Position numbers and translations under genes: made by a program. Shown piece by piece: positions 1 to 8,994 of a stretch of 64,000 nucleotides of DNA. The notes beneath the pieces are model-generated. The model did not search any database, was not told where the DNA came from, and worked only from the letters and a program-made list of their open reading frames with translations. The stretch spans positions 708,762 to 772,761 of the forward strand of contig BPAJ01000001.1 of NCBI GenBank assembly GCA_019652555.1, read 5' to 3'. Position 1 is the first letter of the stretch. The number at the start of each line of letters is the position of its first letter. This stretch comes from Gammaproteobacteria bacterium (GTDB lineage Bacteria; Pseudomonadota; Gammaproteobacteria; Magnimaribacterales; AG-339-G14).

Positions 1-1088
1 TTGGGACCTTTGATAAGTATTTCTCCTACTTCACCTTGCTTTACTTCATTACCCTTTTCATCGACTATTTTTACCTCTGTATGTAACAAAGGCTTTCCTG
101 CTGAACCAATTTTTCTCGCAGCATCATCACCAGATAATCCAATTCCGCCAGGGCTGGTTTCTGTCATTCCCCAACCTTGCCATAGTTCTACGCCCTTATT
201 TTGCCAAGTCTCTATGATGACTTCAGCGCATGGTGCTCCACCTACACCGGCTCCTTCAATTCTTGAAAAATCTGTTGTCGCAAAATTTGGATGTTGCATC
301 ATAAACTGGAAAGGTGCAGGCACAGCAAAAAAATGTGTAATTCCAAAATCAGGATTATTAATAATTTCCAAAGCTTTCCCTGGATCAAACTCTTTCATCA
401 AAACTATTTGTCCACCATTGTGCAAAATAGGATTTGCGTAACAGTTCATGCCGCCTGTGTGAAATAATGGCAAAACAACAAGTTGAATTGTTTTATCAGT
501 AATTCTTGCAGTAGCTCCTAAATTTACAGTATTGAAAAATTGCATTTGATGATTGATCATGGCGCCTTTAGGGTGACCAGTCGTACCGGAGGTATACATC
601 AACATGATTAAGTCATCATGATTGCTTTCTACGGTTTCAAAATTATTATTTTCTGAAATAGCTTGTTCATATTCACTGCCAAAGTTGTTCTCTTCTATCA
701 TCAAAGAGTTTTTTATTCCGCAATCTTTTATTAGTTCTTGAGCAATATCCTTAAACTCAACAGAATAAATTAAACACATTGGCTTGCTATCATTCAAAAT
801 GTATTCAAGTTCTGGCTTTGTTAGCCTCCAGTTAAGAGGTAATTCAACACCGCCAATTTTTCCGCAAGCAAATTCAAGTTCAAAAACTTCGGCACAGTTA
901 TGGGCTAAGATCGCAACTCGATCTCCTTTTTTTAAACCTTTTTTTTGCAACCATCCCGCCAATGATTTAGATCTTTGATTCAACTCATAATAAGAGGTTT
1001 CTCGACCACTTGAGATCTCTTTGATAGCAATTTTTTTTGGCCTAAAGTTAGATTGATACTCTACCCAGTCGTAATATTTTACAGTCAT
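1..1088 (-). CDS. AMP-dependent acyl-CoA synthetase, C-terminus cut by window edge
   Basis: Class I adenylate-forming enzyme expected to activate a carboxylic acid to its acyl-CoA through an acyl-AMP. Reading the minus strand from the ATG at 1088 gives about 363 residues with no stop before the window edge. The AMP-binding P-loop MYTSGTTGHPKGA lies about one third in, and the motif GWGMTET follows near the end. Typical family members are 500-550 residues, so the C-terminal lid domain is missing only because the window ends. The substrate cannot be read from sequence. The neighbours (PhyH, crotonase, MDR reductase) suggest a role in acid or lipid catabolism, which is inference. Confidence 0.9.
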   Translation of the reverse strand, partial: MTVKYYDWVEYQSNFRPKKIAIKEISSGRETSYYELNQRSKSLAGWLQKKGLKKGDRVAILAHNCAEVFELEFACGKIGGVELPLNWRLTKPELEYILNDSKPMCLIYSVEFKDIAQELIKDCGIKNSLMIEENNFGSEYEQAISENNNFETVESNHDDLIMLMYTSGTTGHPKGAMINHQMQFFNTVNLGATARITDKTIQLVVLPLFHTGGMNCYANPILHNGGQIVLMKEFDPGKALEIINNPDFGITHFFAVPAPFQFMMQHPNFATTDFSRIEGAGVGGAPCAEVIIETWQNKGVELWQGWGMTETSPGGIGLSGDDAARKIGSAGKPLLHTEVKIVDEKGNEVKQGEVGEILIKGP

Positions 1089-1266
1089 TATTTATCTACA
1101 TTTATGAAAATCAGTCGTTTTACTATGCTTCAAATAAATTTTGGATGCAATGATTTAGAGATGTATTAATTTGTAATAAAAAAAATTTTTTTAATAAATT
1201 TTATATAAAGGTATAAGTAAAAATTACCTAAAGTTTGTCTATTATAAAACTCCCCTAAGAGATGAA

Positions 1267-1374
1267 ATGATTAGTGAATATTTAAAATCAGTTTGGAATT
1301 TTTGTAGAGAATATCCTTTTTATGCAGTTGCCTTTTTCTATGGCGGCTACTTAATAGGCGTAGTCTACTTTTAA
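1267..1374 (+). CDS. possible 35-residue membrane peptide
   Basis: A short ATG frame of 35 codons in the gap between two minus-strand genes. The peptide begins MISEYLKSVW and ends in an aromatic hydrophobic stretch (YAVAFFYGGYLIGVVYF) that could span a membrane. A purine-rich AAGAG lies a few bases upstream. Its stop codon directly abuts the stop of the convergent dioxygenase gene at 1375. No family is recognised. It could be a chance frame; conservation in related genomes would decide. Confidence 0.3.
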   Translation: MISEYLKSVWNFCREYPFYAVAFFYGGYLIGVVYF

Positions 1375-2268
1375 TTATTTTGTAGATTTTTGAACCAGTT
1401 CCTTAGGATCTGGTATTGCCGAGTACTCGTCAAAAGCTTTATCCTTAAACATATTTTCCGGTGAAACAGATTCATATTCTGCATTTTTGTCTAATGGATC
1501 AGAATAGAAACCCAGTACGTAGCCTCCCTTCGAATATCCTATTAAAGATCTTATTTCAGGCGAAATATCTTTTGCAATCTCGGGAGGACAGGATAGATAT
1601 TGATTTTCTTCCTGACGCAGCCAATTAAGAGCATAATGCAAAAAAACTCCAGTTCGAATATCATTTTTTGAAGTATTTTCTCCTCCGCCGTGCAGTACAG
1701 TTCCAGTATAAAGAAGTACTGATCCTGCTTTCATTTCAGCATAAGCTATCTCATCGTCATTAGGAGTTCGGTCTTTTTCCCAGAGATGAGATCCAGGGAC
1801 AATCTGCGTGGCTCCATTTTCCTTTGTAAAATCTGTTACTGCCCAAATGGTACTCATAAGCGGTTCAACTTTCCTAGGTAGATAACCGCCCCAAATTCCC
1901 CTATCTCTATGAAGAATTTGTTTACTTTCTCCTGGACCAATACTTACTGCAGAAGTGAAATGCAGTTGATAACCGTCGCAGTAAGGAGATAAATACTTTT
2001 CAGAAACTTCATTGATTAAAGGGTTTAATGCCAATTCTCTGCAGGCTTCAGATCTTGCAATTAATGCCCCAACTCTTTTCGTTTTGAATCCAGTAAATTC
2101 ATCCCTACCAAAAACATCATTTTTTAAGTACGGTTTAAGATCTTGATTGATTCTAGAAATATCATCTGAGTGTAAGAGGTTATCAATTATCACTCCAGCA
2201 TCCTTGTTAAGAACATCGATAATCTCTTCCGAAGAAGCTGAGCTTGAGAGATGAACTAAATCAGCCAT
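1375..2268 (-). CDS. phytanoyl-CoA dioxygenase (PhyH) family protein
   Basis: Predicted Fe(II)/2-oxoglutarate-dependent oxygenase of the PhyH family, 297 residues, which is usual for bacterial members. The iron triad is visible as H120-x-D122 (in LHRDRG) and distal H193 (in VLHGGGEN). R205 is well placed to bind 2-oxoglutarate. The family hydroxylates fatty acyl-CoA or diverse small molecules; the substrate here is unknown. It shares orientation with the CoA ligase ending at the window edge and the outer-membrane protein behind it, so joint action on a lipid-like compound is plausible. The start ATG at 2268 has no obvious strong ribosome-binding site. Confidence 0.88.
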   Translation of the reverse strand: MADLVHLSSSASSEEIIDVLNKDAGVIIDNLLHSDDISRINQDLKPYLKNDVFGRDEFTGFKTKRVGALIARSEACRELALNPLINEVSEKYLSPYCDGYQLHFTSAVSIGPGESKQILHRDRGIWGGYLPRKVEPLMSTIWAVTDFTKENGATQIVPGSHLWEKDRTPNDDEIAYAEMKAGSVLLYTGTVLHGGGENTSKNDIRTGVFLHYALNWLRQEENQYLSCPPEIAKDISPEIRSLIGYSKGGYVLGFYSDPLDKNAEYESVSPENMFKDKAFDEYSAIPDPKELVQKSTK

Positions 2269-2298
2269 CCGAGAAATATACTATTAAAAGCGAGAAAC

Positions 2299-3342
2299 TT
2301 AAAAAGATTTTTGAAAGCCAAATACTATTTGGGTTTTATCTTTCATCTGGAGACCATTTTTTTCATTGATTATTGGGTTGATAATCTCCAAGGCAAGTCT
2401 GTCTTCAGATCCAGGAAAGATTTGGGTAAGAAAATTAAAACCCAAACCTACTTCAGCCGTAAAACCGCCGTAATTCGATGTGATGGAGGTCTGAACTGGT
2501 GCCTTGATATTGGAATCAAAGCCTGAAATGTCTTGCTGATGATTAAGTTTCAACCTCGATGAAATAGAAAAGCTTTTGCTAACTGAATATTGATACCAAG
2601 AGTCAACATAAGTTTTATCTCCATAATGCCATTCCTCAGATGAAATATTTCTAAAGAACCTAATTTGATTTCCAAAAACATGTTCATCAGATAATGTATA
2701 AAGGTTGGTAAAGCCAACAACCAAAGTAACAGAATCGTCTCCTGATTGCATACCATAAGGCAAAACCATTTCCATGTTGGTATTCATGGGTGTTAGTACT
2801 TTGCCTTTTTCGTTTTTATCTCCAACAGAAAACTTCAAGCCAATTTCTGCATGCCACCTGCTTTTATCTTGCTCGTTAATATTTACTAATGCAGAAAAAG
2901 ATAAATCTGAAAGATCTGAAGAAGATGAATTGAATGAGCCAATGTTGTTTCTCATCATTGCATGATAAGTATTTAAATTCATGGATTTATCCATAAACAT
3001 TGTCATGAACATCAAAGTAACTTCATCCGTTGGAGCATACATACCACCAAGCATTAACATTTTCATACTCATTTCGATTGGAATAACACTAAGCTTTGTC
3101 GGTGAATTTGAATGTGGGTTGTCTATAACTAAAATTTCGCTATCTGAGATCGAATTCCCATCTAAAGAATTACCTCTCATTTTCATGTAAGAGGCTCTCA
3201 AAGAAATCATTGATTCGCCTTTTTTGTGCATATGATCGGCCATAACTCCAATAGGTGCATGACCAATTGCCTGAGAACCAAATACCGAAATCGAGGAAAG
3301 TAAAAGAAAAATTATGTGAATGGAACGCATGAGCATGCGCAT
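2299..3342 (-). CDS. putative outer-membrane beta-barrel protein with signal peptide
   Basis: A 347-residue protein with a clear N-terminal signal (hydrophobic stretch IIFLLLSSISVFG, cleavage probably after SQA or nearby). The mature start, HAPIGVMADHMHKKGE, resembles a conserved opening of a bacterial family of predicted outer-membrane barrels often annotated only as transporter. The rest alternates polar and hydrophobic residues as in beta strands and ends in phenylalanine (KSF), a common barrel C-terminal signal. It is rich in Met and His near the N-terminus, which might bind metal, but this is not demonstrated. Its place within the catabolic block suggests substrate uptake, which is inference. 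Confidence 0.65.
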   Translation of the reverse strand: MRMLMRSIHIIFLLLSSISVFGSQAIGHAPIGVMADHMHKKGESMISLRASYMKMRGNSLDGNSISDSEILVIDNPHSNSPTKLSVIPIEMSMKMLMLGGMYAPTDEVTLMFMTMFMDKSMNLNTYHAMMRNNIGSFNSSSSDLSDLSFSALVNINEQDKSRWHAEIGLKFSVGDKNEKGKVLTPMNTNMEMVLPYGMQSGDDSVTLVVGFTNLYTLSDEHVFGNQIRFFRNISSEEWHYGDKTYVDSWYQYSVSKSFSISSRLKLNHQQDISGFDSNIKAPVQTSITSNYGGFTAEVGLGFNFLTQIFPGSEDRLALEIINPIINEKNGLQMKDKTQIVFGFQKSF

Positions 3343-3358
3343 TCTATCTTATTGAAAG

Positions 3359-4105
3359 CTATTGAAGTAAGAAATTCACTCCGCCAATGTGAATTAAATC
3401 ATTCTTTATCAAACCAAGTTCTTTTGCTTTTTCATAGACTATTTCTTTATTTTTTACTGACAACTCAAAGGCATTAATTCCCTCGCCTCTCTGATCGAGA
3501 TCGTCAACAAACTTGATTCTGGAGTCTGAGAAATTAATTTGAAGATTTTCATCTGCTTTAACCCCAAAAGCTTTTTCCCATTTTTTACAAAGAGCGGATT
3601 TATCATCGGATTGCATCACAACGCCGCACAATCTCTCAGCATTATCATTTTTTGAAACACACTTTTCCCAATCAAGGCCTGCCCAAAGCCATGCTGACTC
3701 AGGTTCCATTTTATCAATTGAAACTATTGCTCCACCAATATGTTTGGGATGCAAGTGAATGGTTTTACCAGTTACGTGCCCTTCGCTTCTCTCAACTTCA
3801 TAAACAATGCCAATATTTTCATTGGTTACTCGCTCTTTTTCTTTAGCAACATCATCGCAATCTACAATTACCATGTAACCACCATTGCCACCTCTACGAT
3901 TTAGAAATCTCTCTGCAGTGGTGTTTTCTTTTACAGGAGTAACAATCTCTATAAAAGTATCTCCCAAAGGAATTAATGAGTTTATAAGTCCAAAGTGAAT
4001 GAGACCATCATCGTGAAAAGCTACTTTTAAATCAAACACATCACAAATTTGATTCGCAATAGAATCCCTTTCTTCAGCAACGATAACTAACTGTCTTAAT
4101 CTCAT
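3359..4105 (-). CDS. glyoxalase-like (VOC superfamily) protein
   Basis: A 248-residue protein with the paired beta-alpha-beta-beta-beta pattern of the vicinal-oxygen-chelate fold. The first half opens MRLRQLVIVAEERD and runs to FIEIVTP. A second, weaker module follows from about residue 155 (RLCGVVMQSDD). This layout matches glyoxalase-like domain proteins found in catabolic regions. A metal site is not obvious from sequence. Its exact reaction is unknown; family members include dioxygenases, epimerases and lyases. It lies head to head with the crotonase starting at 4152, leaving only 46 bases for two promoters. Confidence 0.7.
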   Translation of the reverse strand: MRLRQLVIVAEERDSIANQICDVFDLKVAFHDDGLIHFGLINSLIPLGDTFIEIVTPVKENTTAERFLNRRGGNGGYMVIVDCDDVAKEKERVTNENIGIVYEVERSEGHVTGKTIHLHPKHIGGAIVSIDKMEPESAWLWAGLDWEKCVSKNDNAERLCGVVMQSDDKSALCKKWEKAFGVKADENLQINFSDSRIKFVDDLDQRGEGINAFELSVKNKEIVYEKAKELGLIKNDLIHIGGVNFLLQ

Positions 4106-4151
4106 AATATTTGTAAAATAATACTTTAAGGATAAATAAAAGGAGAGAAAA

Positions 4152-4967
4152 ATGAAAGAAATAGATATGGGAACAGATCACCTAAAAGCTCTGAAAGGAG
4201 ATGGTTTGGGAAAAATTATAATGAACAGACCTGAAGCTAGAAATGCCATGTCGGATGAAATGAATGCAGCGATGATGGCAACTTTAGAAGATTTTGAAAA
4301 TGATTCTGAAGTAAGAGCGGTCATTCTTACAGGTTCTGAAGGTGCTTTTTGTGCGGGCGGAGATGTAAAAGGTATGGCCAATAAAAAAGATGATCCTAAA
4401 CGAACAATTGATATAGCTATCCATGAGCAAAGAATGCATCAAAGAGGCACCTCGGGTAAATTATTTAAAATGCCCAAACCCACAATTGCTGCAGTGAATG
4501 GACCTGCAGCCGGGGCAGGAATGTCTTATGCTCTTTCTTGTGACCTTAGAATAATGTCCGATAGTGCTTTTTTCACTACTGCTTTTGCAAAAGTAGGCTT
4601 TTCTGGTGACTATGGAGGATCTTACTTTATGACTCAGTTAGTGGGTTTATCAAAGGCAAAAGAACTTTATTTTTTATCAGACAAAATTCCTGCTGAAGAA
4701 GCTTTAAAACTTGGGCTTACTAATTGGGTTGTAAAACACGAAGAGCTTGAGCAGAAAACTCTAGAAATAGCTAAGCAGCTTGCTGAAGGTCCAGCAGTTG
4801 CTTTTCGATACATGAAAGAAAATCTAAACAGAGCCGTAAGTGGAGAAGTAGATGATTGTCTGGATCTAGAAGTCACGCATCATGTTCACTGCGGTCAAAC
4901 AGAAGATCACAAAAATGCTACAAAAGCTTTTGTTGAAAAAAAACAGCCAGTATTCAAAGGTCGATAA
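4152..4967 (+). CDS. enoyl-CoA hydratase/isomerase (crotonase) family protein
   Basis: Crotonase-fold protein of 271 residues acting on acyl-CoA thioesters, likely in beta-oxidation-type chemistry. The oxyanion-hole segments are visible: GAFCAGGDVKGMA near residue 65 and AAVNGPAAGAGMSYALSCDLRI near residue 115. The C-terminus carries the usual helical tail. The start is supported by the purine-rich AGGAGAG a few bases before the ATG. The next gene is convergent and its stop begins one base after this one ends. Hydratase and isomerase cannot be separated without a structure-based look at the active-site acids. Confidence 0.9.
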   Translation: MKEIDMGTDHLKALKGDGLGKIIMNRPEARNAMSDEMNAAMMATLEDFENDSEVRAVILTGSEGAFCAGGDVKGMANKKDDPKRTIDIAIHEQRMHQRGTSGKLFKMPKPTIAAVNGPAAGAGMSYALSCDLRIMSDSAFFTTAFAKVGFSGDYGGSYFMTQLVGLSKAKELYFLSDKIPAEEALKLGLTNWVVKHEELEQKTLEIAKQLAEGPAVAFRYMKENLNRAVSGEVDDCLDLEVTHHVHCGQTEDHKNATKAFVEKKQPVFKGR

Positions 4968-6101
4968 TTACTTATGAGGAGTAACTAAATACTTTTGTCC
5001 GGTAGCCTGTTTAGCGTATTTTTTCAAAATCTCTGGATCTAGCATTTCTTCAAGAGAAATTTCAGCTGTATAGGAGCTTGAAAAAGTAGTAGTGATTTCA
5101 TTGGCTACTCTCTCTCTCATTTTTAAGAAAATTTCTGGTCCTGCTTTTCCAATGAACGGTGTTAAAAGCCATCCTCCTAAACCCCATTGCAATCCATAAG
5201 ATCTATTCAAAACAGTTGGTGTTGGGTCTAGGCCGCCATAAATATAAACTTGTTTATAGGTATCCGAACCATATCTACTATATTCGGAAGCTTTCTTATT
5301 TGCTGAGATCTCCATCGCAGATAAAATCTGTCCAGCTAATTTTCCTTCATTACCTCCTCCGGTAGCATCAAATCCTAAGGTTGCACCAGTAGCATCAATT
5401 GCAGCTATTAAATCAGCCATAAAAGAATCTTCGCTCATATTACAAACATATTCAGCACCAAGATCTTTTAAGAGATTTACGTGTTCTTCTTTTCTTACGA
5501 TATTTACCAAAGGAATATCATCTGCCTTACATATTTTTACTAACATCTGACCCAAATTTGAAGCTGCGGCAGTGTGGATGATAGCTGTATGATTTTCCAT
5601 TTTCATGGTTTCTGTAAAACCAAGGGCAGTGAGCGGGTTTACAAATGAAGAAGCAGCTTCTTTGGGACTAGTCCCATCGTTCATGACAAGGCAACTATCT
5701 ACAGGTACACATCTGTATTCGGAATACATCGCACCGCCTGCTACTCCTACAGTTTTACCGATAAGGCCTTTTCCAGCTTCCCCGGCATCGACAACAACTC
5801 CGCCTCCTTCATTTCCAACTTTCATAGATTTATCAAATCTAGCAGCCATGGTTTTATGCAGAGCGGGTAATATATTCATTGTTGTAACTTTGTCTTCTCC
5901 AGAGCCTTCTGTAGTTAAAGAACTAAGATCTGCTGCAAAGCTTATTAATAATCCCAAGTCAGATGGGTTGATAGGAGAAGCTTCAACCTTAAGTAAAACC
6001 TCGTGATCTTTGGGTGTAGGCATTTCTACACTTTCAATAGATAGCTTTAACTGACCATCGCTCGTTACTTCCGAACGAATTTCTCTTGATGTATTAGACA
6101 T
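4968..6101 (-). CDS. MDR-family NAD(P)H-dependent oxidoreductase
   Basis: A medium-chain dehydrogenase/reductase of 377 residues. The N-terminal GroES-like domain reads PTPKDHEVLLKVEASPINPSDLG. The Rossmann region includes HTAAASNLGQMLVKICK, the place where NADPH-binding quinone reductases carry AAxxxxG. The cysteine and histidine ligands for catalytic zinc are not evident, so it is more like a quinone or enoyl reductase than an alcohol dehydrogenase. It has an AGGAGAA-type ribosome-binding site (complement of ttttttctcct). The substrate is unknown; the crotonase next door suggests an enoyl-CoA or enone, as inference. Confidence 0.82.
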   Translation of the reverse strand: MSNTSREIRSEVTSDGQLKLSIESVEMPTPKDHEVLLKVEASPINPSDLGLLISFAADLSSLTTEGSGEDKVTTMNILPALHKTMAARFDKSMKVGNEGGGVVVDAGEAGKGLIGKTVGVAGGAMYSEYRCVPVDSCLVMNDGTSPKEAASSFVNPLTALGFTETMKMENHTAIIHTAAASNLGQMLVKICKADDIPLVNIVRKEEHVNLLKDLGAEYVCNMSEDSFMADLIAAIDATGATLGFDATGGGNEGKLAGQILSAMEISANKKASEYSRYGSDTYKQVYIYGGLDPTPTVLNRSYGLQWGLGGWLLTPFIGKAGPEIFLKMRERVANEITTTFSSSYTAEISLEEMLDPEILKKYAKQATGQKYLVTPHK

Positions 6102-6140
6102 TTTTTCTCCTATGTTAATTCGATAGTTTTTATCTTTTGT

Positions 6141-6953
6141 CTAATCAAATAGACAAATCGCTCTAACTTCAATGCTCTCACGAGGGGAAACCTTTGAATC
6201 ACAACTCAAATCATCAAAGGCGCTATGTAAAGTAGGCATAAAGGGATTTTCATTAGAATCGTAAGTTTTAAACATCACTACTTCATCTCTGTTCATTTTT
6301 GGATAAAAGTACCATTTGTGATTATCGCTGTTCATTGATTGATATATTTCAACGGTAAAACCATTCTCATCGGCTAAAGTTTCAGTTTTTTCCTCTTCTT
6401 TTCCATAATTGAATAAATCAGTAGGAATTAATTCTTTTTCAGAAACTGTTCTGGAATCGCAAAGAGCAAAGGGTGCGTCCATCCCATCTTCATCAAAACG
6501 CCTCCATAAATTATAGACAGTGATTCTACTTGGGTTGGAACCATTCTCATCAAGTAAGGGTTGAATGGTTTGTTTGAAATTTGGAGTAAAGTCGTTGTGT
6601 ACCAATCTATGAGCGCCTAATCTTTTGCCTTCAGCAGCTTCAGCTTCGTTTCTTGTAATGTGACTTACGATAAAAACTTGAGCAGCCCCAGTCTGCTTTT
6701 TAACCAAATTTGCCATTTCGTCGTAGTAGATTTCTGTTACTTCTTTGTCGTCATAAAAATCAGTTATTGACGATTTATGATTCAATAAAATAAAACCGGA
6801 CTCGGTTAAGGAGTGATCTTCTTCTCTAGCATTGAAAACTTCTTTCATGAAGCCCTTGTGGTCGGGCCTATCTGGATCAGGCTCCTTAACTCCAAAAGCT
6901 GGCTTTGGTTCGCCTTTTTTTAATGGATTTCTGTAAAAAAATTCTGCTTTCAT
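6141..6953 (-). CDS. CmcJ/NvfI-type oxidoreductase or hydroxylase-like protein
   Basis: A 270-residue protein recognised by the pattern VHNDFTP near residue 125, then RITVYNLWRRFD, PFALCDSRTVSEKELIPTDL, and WYFYPKMNRDEVVMFKTYDS with a late SAFDDLSC. These are hallmarks of the CmcJ/NvfI family, named after a cephamycin 7-alpha-methoxylation component and a fungal meroterpenoid enzyme. The family looks like a relative of 2-oxoglutarate oxygenases; H-x-D in the segment HND and a later His would be the metal ligands. The bacterial function is uncharacterised. It sits between an MDR reductase and an FMN oxidase, all on the same strand with short gaps, so one transcript is likely. Confidence 0.72.
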   Translation of the reverse strand: MKAEFFYRNPLKKGEPKPAFGVKEPDPDRPDHKGFMKEVFNAREEDHSLTESGFILLNHKSSITDFYDDKEVTEIYYDEMANLVKKQTGAAQVFIVSHITRNEAEAAEGKRLGAHRLVHNDFTPNFKQTIQPLLDENGSNPSRITVYNLWRRFDEDGMDAPFALCDSRTVSEKELIPTDLFNYGKEEEKTETLADENGFTVEIYQSMNSDNHKWYFYPKMNRDEVVMFKTYDSNENPFMPTLHSAFDDLSCDSKVSPRESIEVRAICLFD

Positions 6954-6983
6954 AATTTATTTTTGCATATTCTATGCTAAAAA

Positions 6984-8138
6984 CTATCTCTTTCGAAGCA
7001 TATGTGGTTTTAAATCTTTTAACTGATTTACGCCCATTAATTTCATATCTCTTTCGATTTCATTTTTCATATTGCCTAGAGCTTTTTCGACTCCATCTTG
7101 GCCAGCAGCAGCTAAGCCAAAAAGATACATTCTTCCCCCCGAGCAAGCTGTAGCTCCCATCGCCATTGCCTTGAGAACATGCGTACCTCTTTGTATGCCT
7201 CCATCTAAAATAACTTCGATTTCACCACCTACTTCTTGAAGAATTTCATCGAGTTGATCAAAGGGACTTCTTCCTCCATCAAGTTGTCTGCCACCATGAT
7301 TCGATACCATGATTGCATCGGCTTTCATCTCTACTGCTTTCCTAGCATCGCTTGGACTCATAATGCCTTTGAGACAAAATTTTCTTCCCCAATCTTCTTT
7401 GAGCTTTATGACATCATCCCAAGTCATGCTTTGGTCTAGCATAGTCGTGAAATAGTCTCCGACAGATATAGCAATATTTGTTCCTTCATTAACATGACTG
7501 GATAATTGAGATAATTCAAACTTTTCTCTGAACAAATAATTTAAAGCCCAGGATGGTTTTACACCAAATTGAAAAATACTTTTTGGTGTTAATTTTGGCG
7601 GAGTAGTGAAACCTGTTCGTAAGTCTCTCTCTCGATTACCTCCGGTAATCGTGTCAACCGTTAAAGTTAAAATTTCAAAATTGGCCTCTTGCGCCATAGA
7701 AATCATTGAATCATTCAAGCCTCTATCCTTATGAAAATAGAACTGAAACATTTTAGGAGTCTTAATCAATTCATCTATATCCTTAAGTTTTACTGTCCCT
7801 AAAGAAGATACACCAAATAAGGTATTGAACTTTTCAGCTGCTTTTGCAACTGCCCTTTCGCCTTGATGATGAAATAATCTCTGTAAGGCGGTTGGAGAAC
7901 AAAAAATTGGTAATCCTAACTTGTAACCCATTACCTCTACCGACATATCAATATTTTCAACTCCTGCAAGTACATTAGGAATTAAATCAACATCTTGGAA
8001 TGCTTCGGTATTTCTTTGATAAGTAGTTTCGTCTTCTGCTGCCCCATCAATGTAATGATAAATCGGACCTGGTAGTCTTCTTCTAGCTAAGTCTTTTAAA
8101 TCTTGAAAATTGTTACAGTTTTTAAGTGATCTAGGCAT
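6984..8138 (-). CDS. FMN-dependent alpha-hydroxy-acid oxidase/dehydrogenase
   Basis: A 384-residue member of the lactate dehydrogenase (LldD) / glycolate oxidase family, oxidising an alpha-hydroxy acid to the keto acid with FMN. The catalytic signature SNHGGRQLDGGRSPFDQL is intact, with the base histidine and substrate arginine. The N-terminal IYHYIDGAAEDETTYQRN matches the family's substrate-tyrosine region. A membrane segment like that of mandelate dehydrogenase is not obvious. The substrate is undetermined. Together with the PhyH protein upstream an alpha-oxidation-like route is conceivable, because PhyH enzymes make 2-hydroxyacyl compounds; this is inference. Confidence 0.9.
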   Translation of the reverse strand: MPRSLKNCNNFQDLKDLARRRLPGPIYHYIDGAAEDETTYQRNTEAFQDVDLIPNVLAGVENIDMSVEVMGYKLGLPIFCSPTALQRLFHHQGERAVAKAAEKFNTLFGVSSLGTVKLKDIDELIKTPKMFQFYFHKDRGLNDSMISMAQEANFEILTLTVDTITGGNRERDLRTGFTTPPKLTPKSIFQFGVKPSWALNYLFREKFELSQLSSHVNEGTNIAISVGDYFTTMLDQSMTWDDVIKLKEDWGRKFCLKGIMSPSDARKAVEMKADAIMVSNHGGRQLDGGRSPFDQLDEILQEVGGEIEVILDGGIQRGTHVLKAMAMGATACSGGRMYLFGLAAAGQDGVEKALGNMKNEIERDMKLMGVNQLKDLKPHMLRKR

Positions 8139-8209
8139 GATATTTTAAAAATCTATTTTAAACGGCAATCTTCTTATGTAATAGTAATGATTAAAAAACA
8201 GAGGTCAAA

Positions 8210-8989
8210 ATGACAGAATACAAAACACCAAACTTTTCCATAGATTTATCAGGTCAGATTGCCTTGGTAACTGGAGCATCTTCAGGACTAGGATACCGTT
8301 TTTCGAAAGTATTAGCCTCCTGTGGTGCAAAGGTCGCAATATCTGCTCGAAGGAAAGAGAAACTGGAATCATTAGCTGAAGAAATTAAATCTGCTGGAGG
8401 TGAATGCATGGTTGTACCAATAGATATGACTGACAGAAAAAGCATCAAGTCAGCAGTTGATACTGTTTCTAAAGAAATGGGCACTATTGATACTTTAGTA
8501 AATAATGCTGGCATCCCAGATGCACAATGGGCTGTTAAACAATCGGAAGAATTGATCGATAATGTAATGGAAACCAACTTAACTGGTCCATACATTCTCT
8601 CTTGTGAAGTAGCGAGAAAGTTAATTGAAGAAAAAAAACCTGGCAGAATGGTAAATATTGCCTCTGTTGCGGCTTTCAATACTACGCCACAATCAGCGGC
8701 TTCTCTTTATTCAATAACAAAAAAAGCTGTAGTGAGAATGACTGAGGCTCTAGCTGTTGAATGGTCGAAAAGTTACATAAATGTAAATGCAATTGCTCCA
8801 GGAGCTTTTTCCTCAGAAATGCTAGATGGCATGATAGAAAGAGTCGGTGACTTTAGCCAAGCATTTCCAAGAAAAAGGATTTGTAATCCAGAGCAAATGG
8901 ATTCAACTTTGTTATTCCTAGTATCTCCTTCTTCAGAGTGCGTCACTGGAACTTGTATTAAGATTGATGATGGACAAGGTCCTAGATAA
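8210..8989 (+). CDS. short-chain dehydrogenase/reductase
   Basis: Classical SDR of 259 residues. The cofactor motif TGASSGLGYR lies near residue 20, NNAG near residue 100, and the catalytic Ser plus YSITK (YxxxK) around residue 170. The basic ARRKEK after the second strand suggests NADPH preference. The substrate is not predictable. It is transcribed divergently from the FMN oxidase across a 71-base gap and ends six bases before the convergent NTF2-like gene. Confidence 0.92.
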   Translation: MTEYKTPNFSIDLSGQIALVTGASSGLGYRFSKVLASCGAKVAISARRKEKLESLAEEIKSAGGECMVVPIDMTDRKSIKSAVDTVSKEMGTIDTLVNNAGIPDAQWAVKQSEELIDNVMETNLTGPYILSCEVARKLIEEKKPGRMVNIASVAAFNTTPQSAASLYSITKKAVVRMTEALAVEWSKSYINVNAIAPGAFSSEMLDGMIERVGDFSQAFPRKRICNPEQMDSTLLFLVSPSSECVTGTCIKIDDGQGPR

Positions 8990-8994
8990 ACAAT

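Noticed and set aside
1-441. 146-codon open frame on the plus strand
   Set aside because: It is the antisense of the acyl-CoA synthetase, whose motifs (SGTTGHPKG, GWGMTET) are clear on the minus strand.
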